From an uncultured delta proteobacterium (GTDB lineage: Bacteria; Myxococcota_A; Polyangia; Polyangiales; Polyangiaceae): a stretch of 12,369 bases of DNA. Position numbers and translations under genes: made by a program. Of the stretch, positions 7,025 to 12,369 are shown one piece after another (positions within the stretch are counted from its first letter, which is position 1; each line of letters starts with the position of its first letter). The notes under the pieces are model-generated. The model was given only the letters and a program-made list of their open reading frames with translations, made no database searches and was not told where the DNA came from. The stretch spans positions 1-12,369 of the forward strand of contig CAIOHM010000251.1 of NCBI GenBank assembly GCA_903858055.1, written 5' to 3'.

Positions 7025-9280
7025 ATGGCCGATTTCGGATCCGAGTCGTCCGAGAAGAAGGAAGAGTTCTTCTCCGAAGCGCAGGAAATCGTCGACGGAC
7101 TCGGCAAGTTCTTGCTCGACCTCGAAGGCGCCGTCGCGGCGTCGCGTGTGGACCCGGACGTCATCAACGAGATGTTCCGCGCGGTGCACACGCTGAAGGG
7201 CATCGCGGGTCTCTTCGGCGCCACGCGCATGAGCGGCATGTCGCACGAGCTCGAGAACATGCTCGACGACGTGCGCATGGGGCGCCTCGACCTCACGTCG
7301 AACGTCATCGACCTGCTCTTCAAGGCCGTTGACCTCTACACGCACATCTTGCTGTTCGAGCGCGGCGAAGCGCCCGACCCGCAGCAAGAGATCGCGAAGC
7401 TCCTCGCGTCGTTCGCAGCGGTGACGCAGCCGGAAGAGGCTCCGACCTCGAACATCTTCACGCAGTTCGACCTCGACCCCGGCATGTTCGGGGTGCTGAC
7501 GGAGTACGAAGAGCACCGCCTCAAGTCGAACATCGAGTCCGGCCTCGCGCTCTTCCGCCTGCGCGTGCGCTTCAACCTGACCGTGCTCGACACGGCGCTC
7601 GAAGACCTGAAGAAGAAGGCGAAGCCGCTCGGTGAGATCATCACCTACTTGCCGGCGCCCTCGACCGACGAGAGCGACTTCGAGAACCTCGAACTCGACA
7701 TCTTGATGGCGAGCAAGAGCGACGCCGCCACGATCGACACCACGCTCTCGGTCGAAGGCCTCGTCGTCAATCCGGTGAAGCGTCGCTCCGGTGGGGGCCC
7801 TCCGCCGAAGGCCGCCGCTGCGCCGGTCAGCAAGTCACCGCTGCCGAAGATCGGGGCGCCGCCCTCGCTCCCGCCGCCCACCATCGCGGGCCCCGCGCGG
7901 CTCCCGCAGGATCTCGCGCCCGAGTCTCACGCGGCACACGGCGCCAAGAGCGTCCGTCCCGCGGCACCCGCTCACGCGGCGCGCACGAGCGTGGCCCCGC
8001 AAGCGCAAGGGCAAGCGGGTCAGTTCGTAGGCAAGTCCGCCGCGCAGACCACCGTGCGCGTCGACATCCGCAAGCTCGACCGCCTGATGACGATCCTCGG
8101 CGAGCTCGCGATCGTCCGAAGCGCCGTCGGTCGCCTCGCCGAGCGCCTCCGCGGCAGCGTCGAACACCGTGAGCTTGGGACCGACCTCCACCGGCTCCAC
8201 CGCACCTTCGAGCGCCAGCTCGGCCAGATGCAGAACGGTATCCTCGAAGTCCGCATGGTCCAGCTCGGCCCGGTCTTCGACAAGCTGCAGCGCGGCCTCC
8301 GTGCGATCAGCCGCGAGTACAGCCGGCCCGTGAACCTCGTCATCACCGGTCAAGAGACCGAGATCGACAAGCTCATCGTCGAAGAGCTCTCGGACCCGCT
8401 CATGCACATGGTCCGAAACGCCTTCGACCACGGCATCGAGATCGTGGAAGACCGCCTCAAGGTCGGGAAGCCCGAGGTCGGCACCATCGCGCTCAACGCC
8501 TTCCAGAAGGGCAACCACGTCGTCATCGAGGTCGAAGACGACGGGCGCGGCATGGACCCGAAGCTCATCATCGCGAGCGCGATCCGCAAGGGCGTCATCA
8601 CGGAAGACGAGTCGCGCGAGATGAGCGCGCGCGACGCCTACCGCCTCGTGTTCATGCCGGGCTTCTCGACGAAGACCGTCGTCACCGATCTCTCGGGGCG
8701 TGGCGTCGGTCTCGACGTCGTCAAGACCAACATCGCGAAGCTCGGCGGCATCGTCGACGTGACGAGCGAGGTCGGCATTGGCACGAAGATGACGATCACC
8801 CTCCCGGTGACGCTCGCCATCATCAACGTGCTCATCGTCGAAATCGGCGGGCGTTCGTTCGCGATCCCACTCGCGAGCGTCGAAGAAGCGTTCGTCTACG
8901 ACCCAAGCCTCACGCGCAACGTCGAAGGTCGCGAGGTGCTCTCGCTGCGCGGCCAGAGCTTGCCGATCTGCCACCTCTCGTCGCTCTTCCAAGTCGACGC
9001 CTTCGACGACGCCAGCGACTCGACGCGGAAGTTCTACGTCGTCACGGTTGCCGTCGGCATTCGCCGCCTCGGACTCTTGGTCGATCGGCTCGAGGGGCAG
9101 CAAGACATCGTCATCAAGCCGCTCGGTCGCTCGCTGAAGAGCGTCCATGGTTTTGCGGGCGCGGCCGAGCTCGGCGACCAGCGCGTGGCGCTCGTTCTCG
9201 ACGTCGCCGCGATCGTCGAAGAGGTTCTTGCGGGTGATCAAAGCCGCTTCCTGGCGATGGCCGGGGAGGGGAGGGCCTGA
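7025..9280 (+). CDS. cheA: Chemotaxis histidine kinase CheA
   Basis: The 751-residue protein has the CheA domain order. P1 (Hpt) covers about 8-130 with phosphoacceptor His55 in AVHTLKGIAG. A region at about 146-250 has an alternating strand/helix pattern like a P2-type regulator-docking domain, though I do not recognise it as the standard P2. A Pro/Ala-rich linker runs about 255-340. P3 dimerisation helices (343-415) follow. P4 ATPase shows the N box HMVRNAFDHGIE (461-472), G1 DDGRGMD (505-511) and G2 GRGVGLDVV (558-566). P5, a CheW-like domain, spans about 600-735. There is no C-terminal receiver. Known of the family: ATP-dependent autophosphorylation controlled by receptor arrays, and transfer to CheY. 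It lies between the CheY-like gene (11 bp) and cheW (2 bp). Confidence 0.97.
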   Translation: MADFGSESSEKKEEFFSEAQEIVDGLGKFLLDLEGAVAASRVDPDVINEMFRAVHTLKGIAGLFGATRMSGMSHELENMLDDVRMGRLDLTSNVIDLLFKAVDLYTHILLFERGEAPDPQQEIAKLLASFAAVTQPEEAPTSNIFTQFDLDPGMFGVLTEYEEHRLKSNIESGLALFRLRVRFNLTVLDTALEDLKKKAKPLGEIITYLPAPSTDESDFENLELDILMASKSDAATIDTTLSVEGLVVNPVKRRSGGGPPPKAAAAPVSKSPLPKIGAPPSLPPPTIAGPARLPQDLAPESHAAHGAKSVRPAAPAHAARTSVAPQAQGQAGQFVGKSAAQTTVRVDIRKLDRLMTILGELAIVRSAVGRLAERLRGSVEHRELGTDLHRLHRTFERQLGQMQNGILEVRMVQLGPVFDKLQRGLRAISREYSRPVNLVITGQETEIDKLIVEELSDPLMHMVRNAFDHGIEIVEDRLKVGKPEVGTIALNAFQKGNHVVIEVEDDGRGMDPKLIIASAIRKGVITEDESREMSARDAYRLVFMPGFSTKTVVTDLSGRGVGLDVVKTNIAKLGGIVDVTSEVGIGTKMTITLPVTLAIINVLIVEIGGRSFAIPLASVEEAFVYDPSLTRNVEGREVLSLRGQSLPICHLSSLFQVDAFDDASDSTRKFYVVTVAVGIRRLGLLVDRLEGQQDIVIKPLGRSLKSVHGFAGAAELGDQRVALVLDVAAIVEEVLAGDQSRFLAMAGEGRA
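9270..9274 (+). promoter_or_regulatory. Ribosome binding site of the first cheW
   Basis: GGAGG inside a G/A-rich run (9263-9275) at the 3' end of cheA lies 8 nt before the ATG at 9283. It is one of the strongest ribosome sites in the window, fitting the high CheW output receptor arrays need. Confidence 0.65.
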
Positions 9281-9282
9281 CC

Positions 9283-9759
9283 ATGGCAGACATCGTTCGA
9301 AGCCCTGGGCGAGACCTTCGTCGTGCGAACGACGGCGGCAAGCGCATCGAGTACCTCGCCTTCACGCTTGGTTCGCAGATCTACGCGGTGCCGATCCAGC
9401 ACATCGCCGAGATCCTCAAGCCGCCGCCGATCACCGAAATTCCGCGCGCGCCGCGGAACGTCGTGGGCATCATCAGCGTGCGCGGAAAGCTCGTCACCGT
9501 GGTCGACCTCCGCCGTCGCTTCGGCCTCGTCGAGTCGCCGTTCGACCGTCGCACGCGCATCTTGCTCACGGACACCGGCGACGACGAGCCGATCGGCCTC
9601 TTGGTCGACGAAGTGCGCCAGGTCTACCGCTTGGCCGAACACGAGATCGAGCCTGCCGCGGCGCTCGGTGGGGACCAGCCTGCGTACATTTTCGGGATCG
9701 GCCGCCAAGACGACGCGCTCCTCGTGCTGCTCGAACTCAAAGCGCTCATCGAGAGCTGA
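9283..9759 (+). CDS. cheW: CheW coupling protein (first copy)
   Basis: The 158-residue protein is a CheW domain after a short basic N-terminal tail of about 20 residues. Seen: the first strands IEYLAFTLGSQIYAVPI (22-38), IAEILKPPPITEIPRAP (41-57), the conserved GIISVRGKLVTVVDLRRRFGL (62-82) whose Arg68 matches the Arg typical of the CheA/receptor interface, and IGLLVDEVRQV (104-114). Known role: an adaptor that bridges CheA P5 and chemoreceptor tips in arrays on the inner membrane face. It follows cheA after 2 bp with a strong ribosome site, so the two are co-expressed. It shares the domain, but only modest sequence, with the second CheW downstream. Confidence 0.95.
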   Translation: MADIVRSPGRDLRRANDGGKRIEYLAFTLGSQIYAVPIQHIAEILKPPPITEIPRAPRNVVGIISVRGKLVTVVDLRRRFGLVESPFDRRTRILLTDTGDDEPIGLLVDEVRQVYRLAEHEIEPAAALGGDQPAYIFGIGRQDDALLVLLELKALIES

Positions 9760-9950
9760 GCCGGTAGAGCGGTAATTTCCAGGTCGACGCTCTTGCGCCG
9801 GCCGTTGATTGCCGATTGAATACGCGCATGGGGTTTTGGGAGCGTGGGTCGGGTGCCGTGTCCGCGGTCGACGCGCGTCCGGGTTCGTTGGCGACTTCTC
9901 GCCCGACGCTCGGAACGGTGCGACACTCGGCAGCAAAAGGAATGCGCTCC
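9760..9950 (+). other. 191-bp leader between the two cheW genes
   Basis: This is the only sizeable gap in the che operon. An open frame in phase with the second cheW enters it as far as a TTG at 9816, but the peptide has no CheW character. I see no clear terminator hairpin and no good promoter hexamers; the sequence GGTCGACGC at 9782-9790 recurs nearly (CGGTCGACGC) at 9867-9876. It could hold an internal promoter or a post-transcriptional site, or simply be spacer. Confidence 0.35.
9936..9941 (+). promoter_or_regulatory. Ribosome binding site deciding the second cheW start
   Basis: AAAGGA ends 9 nt before the ATG at 9951 and directly abuts the in-frame ATG at 9942. Only the 9951 start has usable spacing, which supports the shorter protein over starts at 9942, 9828 or the TTG at 9816. 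Confidence 0.55.
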
Positions 9951-10472
9951 ATGGGACCGAGACACCGCCACGACCCGCTCAAGAACCTCGTTGGTTTCTG
10001 CGTGGGCGACGTCAACTACGCCGTGCCGATCCTCTGTGTGAAGGAGGTCTCGAACCCGCTCGACGTGGTCGCGTTGCCTCACGCGCCCGCAGCCGTTTGC
10101 GGTGTGTCGGACTACCGCGGCGACGTCGTCCCCGTGATCGACATGCGCCTCCGCTTCAACCTCGAGCGGCAGCCGAACACGCGCCGCACGAAGTGGGTCA
10201 TCCTCGATCTCGACGCGCGTCTCGTGGCGCTCGTCGTCGACCGCGTCTCCGAAGTCTTCGGCACGAGCGGGACCGAGGTGAGGCCTTCGCCTGGGCTCGG
10301 CGGTGGTGAAGACGTCCGCGGCATCGCCGGCGTCACGAGCTACAACGGTGAGCTCGTCTTCGTCCTCGACACCAACAAGCTCCGCGACCTGACGGACTCC
10401 ATCGCGATGCCGTCGTCGCTCCCCGCTACCGTCCTGCGCCCGAGCCTGCTGGCGCCGAAAATGTCCACGTGA
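9951..10472 (+). CDS. cheW: CheW coupling protein (second copy)
   Basis: From the ATG at 9951 the protein has 173 residues, of which about 9-150 form a CheW domain. Seen: LVGFCVGDVNYAVPIL (13-28), VKEVSNPLDVVALPHAP (30-46), VCGVSDYRGDVVPVIDMRLR (49-68) and VALVVDRVSEVF (89-100). At the usual GxxxxRG site it reads GVSDYRG, keeping the conserved Arg. A divergent tail of about 25 residues follows. The frame can be extended to 9816 with a TTG start, giving 218 residues, but the extra residues are low-complexity and an AAAGGA precedes 9951. Its TGA overlaps the GTG of the HEAT gene (GTGA), implying coupled translation. Two CheW copies may serve different receptors or form alternative rings with CheA; that is inference. 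Confidence 0.9.
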   Translation: MGPRHRHDPLKNLVGFCVGDVNYAVPILCVKEVSNPLDVVALPHAPAAVCGVSDYRGDVVPVIDMRLRFNLERQPNTRRTKWVILDLDARLVALVVDRVSEVFGTSGTEVRPSPGLGGGEDVRGIAGVTSYNGELVFVLDTNKLRDLTDSIAMPSSLPATVLRPSLLAPKMST

Positions 10473-12343
10473 ACGAAGCCCTCGCCGCGGTCAATTGGCT
10501 GCTCTCGCAAGCGGAGCCGGAAGCCCGGCGTACCGCTGCGCAGCAGCTCGTGAAGCTCGAGGGAGCGACCGCGGTGACCTTCTTGCTCAAGGCGCTCGGT
10601 GACGAAGACTGGCGCGTGCGTCGCGAGGCCGCGCAAGCCGCGCCGCTGATCGCGCCCCGTCAGGTCGTCGTCGAGGCGCTCGTTCCGGTGCTCTCGGACG
10701 AAGACAACATCGGGCTCCGAAACGCGACCGTCGAAGCGCTCGCGGCGATCGGCGCCGACGCGATCGGGCCGATCCTCGACGTGGTCCTCACGCTTTCGAG
10801 CGATGGGAAGAAGCTCGCGATCGAAGCGCTCGCGGGCATCACCGACGAGCGAAGCGCTTCGGCGCTCGAAGCGCTCATCGAGAGCGATGACATCAACGTG
10901 GCCTGCGCCTCCGCCGAGGCCCTCGCCCAAGTAGCGAAGCGCGCGAGTGACCTGCGCGAAGACGCCATCGCGGCCCTCGTGCGCAACCTCGAGCGCGCCG
11001 ACACCTACTTCCGCGTGGCGCTCCTCGAAGGTCTGAAGCTCCTTGAGGCGGAGCTCCCGTGGTCCGTGTACGCGGGCATCGCCACCGACCCCATGCTCCG
11101 ACGCTACGCGCTCTCGGCGGCGGCGCGCATCGACGATCGCGACGCGCTCGAGCTCCTCGTGACGACGCTCGCGAAGGGTACGAAAGCCCTGGCGCGCGAG
11201 GCTGTCATCGTCCTCGGCGAGAAGGTCCACAACGCTTCTCGCGAGTCTTCCGTCGTGCCGCACGTGGCGCAGCTCTTCGACAAGCAAGGCGGGCTCGTGA
11301 CGCCGCTCCTCGCGTTCGCGCGTAGCCACGACGACAACGCCGTGCGCGGCGGAGCGATCACGCTGCTCGGCTTGCTCCGCGACCCGGCGACGATTCCGGC
11401 GATCATCGGCGCTCTGAGCGAAGAGGGCCTTGCGGATCGCGCTGAGCGAGCCCTCAAGCTCGTCGGCGGCGAAGCCATCGGACCGATCATGGCGCTCGCA
11501 CGATCGAAGGAGCCCAGCGCCCGCGTGAGCGCGATCTCCATGATGCCCTCGTTCGTGCACGGCGCGAAAGACGAGGTGCGCCAGACGCTCCACGGCGCGC
11601 TCACCGACGACTCGAACGAAGTGAAGGCTACGGCGCTGCGCGTGCTCGGAACCACCGGCGACGCGGACGACATGGAGCGCATCATGCCCATGGTGAACGA
11701 CGCCGACCCACGCGTCGCCGCTGCGGCAGCGGCCGCCCTCGAGCCGCTCGCGAAGCGCTACGAAGAGCGAGCCCTGGAGCTCACGGCCCACGTCGACGTC
11801 GAAGGTCCTCTCGCTTCGGCGGCGTGTGTGGTGCTCGCCGCGGTCGCCGAACAAGGGCCCCTCGCACCCGAGCGCATCCGCTTCCTCGAGCGTGCCATCA
11901 CGAGCACGGACGCGCGCGTGCGGCGTCTCGCGGTCGAGTCGCGCGCCGTGAACCCGACCGGCGTCTGCGCCAGGCCGACGGACGGTGCGCACAACGCGCA
12001 CGCGAGGAACAGAGCGATAGAGCGTCGCATGGTACCCTCAGTATCCCGCTTCGTGAACATCCATGACCGCGCGTCCGCTCGGATCGGTCATCTTCGCAAA
12101 CGCCGCATCCCACTTGAGTGCGGTTTCCGTGGAACAGGCCACGCTGCGCTCCCACGGCACGCAGTTCACCGCCGTGGCCGACGGAAAATGGTGCTCGAAC
12201 AGCTGTCGGTACAGGTAGGCCTCCTTCGTTTCCGGCGTCTTCACCGGAAAGCGTTCGGCCGCGCCGCGGAGCATCGCATCGCTCACCTCGCGCTCGGCGA
12301 AGGCCTTGATGCCGTCAATCCAGGCGTAGCCCACCCCGTCTGA
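10469..12343 (+). CDS. HEAT-repeat protein of the che operon, 3' end likely chimeric
   Basis: The open frame encodes 624 residues but only about 1-490 look native. That part is a chain of two-helix repeats of about 30 residues with HEAT/PBS-lyase features: DEDWRVRREAAQAAPLI (45-61), LRNATVEALAAIG (83-95), ARVSAISMMPSF (351-362), EVKATALRVLG (384-394), PRVAAAAAAALEPLA (414-428) and ARVRRLAVE (482-490). I count roughly thirteen to fifteen repeats. Such solenoids act as protein scaffolds; HEAT proteins are recalled from some myxobacterial chemosensory clusters. The GTG start at 10469 overlaps the second cheW stop. After residue 490 the repeats end, the composition turns Arg/His-rich, and the frame runs antisense to asnB, so residues 491-624 are probably artefactual and the true C-terminus is lost. 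A bilin-lyase activity has no support here. Confidence 0.75.
   Translation: MNEALAAVNWLLSQAEPEARRTAAQQLVKLEGATAVTFLLKALGDEDWRVRREAAQAAPLIAPRQVVVEALVPVLSDEDNIGLRNATVEALAAIGADAIGPILDVVLTLSSDGKKLAIEALAGITDERSASALEALIESDDINVACASAEALAQVAKRASDLREDAIAALVRNLERADTYFRVALLEGLKLLEAELPWSVYAGIATDPMLRRYALSAAARIDDRDALELLVTTLAKGTKALAREAVIVLGEKVHNASRESSVVPHVAQLFDKQGGLVTPLLAFARSHDDNAVRGGAITLLGLLRDPATIPAIIGALSEEGLADRAERALKLVGGEAIGPIMALARSKEPSARVSAISMMPSFVHGAKDEVRQTLHGALTDDSNEVKATALRVLGTTGDADDMERIMPMVNDADPRVAAAAAAALEPLAKRYEERALELTAHVDVEGPLASAACVVLAAVAEQGPLAPERIRFLERAITSTDARVRRLAVESRAVNPTGVCARPTDGAHNAHARNRAIERRMVPSVSRFVNIHDRASARIGHLRKRRIPLECGFRGTGHAALPRHAVHRRGRRKMVLEQLSVQVGLLRFRRLHRKAFGRAAEHRIAHLALGEGLDAVNPGVAHPV
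11935..11955. other. Probable breakpoint joining two unrelated sequences
   Basis: Left of this point the plus strand codes for HEAT repeats and the minus strand is nonsense; right of it the minus strand codes for a signal peptide and asnB and the plus strand is nonsense. Both genes are interrupted at the same place. The short GC-rich stretch GTCGCGCGC (11939-11947) could be microhomology at the join. The cause, genuine rearrangement or assembly chimera, cannot be told from the sequence alone. Confidence 0.6.
11938..12030 (-). pseudogene. 5' fragment of a secreted-protein gene, truncated at the breakpoint
   Basis: An ATG at 12030, 7 bp after the asnB stop and with GAGGG a few bases upstream, opens MRRSIALFLACALCAPSVGLA, a textbook signal peptide with a basic start, hydrophobic core and an Ala-x-Ala-like cleavage site (about residue 21), followed by QTPVGFTARD. 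From about residue 31 the frame becomes the antisense shadow of the HEAT gene (Ser/Arg/Thr-rich to a stop at 11758), so only the first 31 or so residues are credible. The rest of the gene is missing. The fragment is too short to name a family; an exported enzyme is possible. Confidence 0.6.
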
Positions 12344-12369
12344 GAACTGCTCCTTCTGGCGCCACAGCA
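12038..12369 (-). CDS. asnB: Asparagine synthetase B, C-terminal part (5' end beyond window)
   Basis: The minus strand is open from the right edge to a TGA at 12038-12040, giving 109 residues. It matches, from memory, the C-terminus of the E. coli AsnB family almost motif by motif: LWRQKEQFSDGVGYAWID at the start, then FPVKTPETKEAYLYRQLFE, then CVPWERSVACSTETALKWD, and finally KMTDPSGRAV near the end. AsnB makes asparagine from aspartate, glutamine and ATP. The N-terminal glutaminase and most of the synthetase domain lie outside. Codon use differs from the rest of the window: CTG outnumbers CTC for Leu and GAT outnumbers GAC for Asp, while the other genes strongly favour CTC and GAC. This supports a different source for the right end. 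The in-frame GTG at 12334 is internal, not the start. Confidence 0.92.
   Translation of the reverse strand, partial: LWRQKEQFSDGVGYAWIDGIKAFAEREVSDAMLRGAAERFPVKTPETKEAYLYRQLFEHHFPSATAVNCVPWERSVACSTETALKWDAAFAKMTDPSGRAVMDVHEAGY

Noticed and set aside
7835..9241. Minus-strand open frame of 468 codons inside cheA
   Set aside because: Asp/Glu/Arg-rich shadow without motifs; the plus strand holds every CheA catalytic box.
10340..12001. Minus-strand open frame of 553 codons across the HEAT gene
   Set aside because: Arg/His/Glu-rich and featureless, whereas the plus strand shows regular HEAT repeats. It is a shadow frame.
11942..12343. Residues 492-624 of the HEAT open frame as a genuine C-terminal domain
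   Set aside because: They run antisense to clear asnB coding sequence and a signal peptide, lack repeats and are Arg/His-rich.
1..12369. CRISPR arrays, tRNA or rRNA genes, insertion sequences
   Set aside because: I saw no spaced direct repeats, no tRNA-like cloverleaf or TTCGA arm, no rRNA signature and no transposase or terminal inverted repeats, including at the breakpoint near 11940.

Overview
The window is high-GC DNA (by eye about two thirds G+C) with a strong preference for CTC leucine, TCG serine and GAC aspartate codons and almost no space between genes. The content is two-component kinases, an FHA protein, an unlinked chemosensory cluster and a HEAT-repeat protein. Together with the codon use, this suggests a large-genome delta-proteobacterium of the myxobacterial (Polyangia-like) type. 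That assignment is inference from style and content; no phylogenetic marker is present.

Left half, minus strand (read from about 6545 down to 1). A stand-alone CinA/FLAD1-type molybdopterin-binding-fold protein is followed after 119 bp by a tightly packed four-gene unit. It runs: a membrane protein with two cytoplasmic FHA domains, a thiolase closely resembling mitochondrial ACAA2, a HAMP-type sensor histidine kinase, and a second multi-spanning sensor histidine kinase that runs off the left edge. Two of the three junctions are ATGA stop/start overlaps and the third gap is 14 bp, so the four are probably co-transcribed and partly translationally coupled. No response regulator is visible for either kinase.

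Right half, plus strand (6618 to about 11940). Divergent from the CinA-like gene is a chemosensory operon: CheY-like receiver, CheA, CheW, a 191-bp gap, a second CheW, and a HEAT-repeat protein whose GTG start overlaps the second CheW stop (GTGA). CheA would autophosphorylate and pass phosphate to the CheY-like protein, and the two CheW proteins would couple CheA to receptors. The HEAT protein is a likely scaffold. No methyl-accepting receptor, CheR or CheB is inside the window.

Right end, minus strand (12369 to about 11938). This piece does not belong with the rest. It holds the last 109 residues of asparagine synthetase B and then, 7 bp downstream, the start of a secreted protein with a clean signal peptide. 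That second gene loses sense at about 11940, exactly where the plus-strand HEAT protein also stops looking like HEAT repeats. Codon use changes across the point. Two incomplete genes meeting tail to head at one position indicates a join: either a genuine rearrangement or deletion, or an assembly or binning chimera. The open frame that carries the HEAT protein on to 12343 is probably read-through of antisense sequence.
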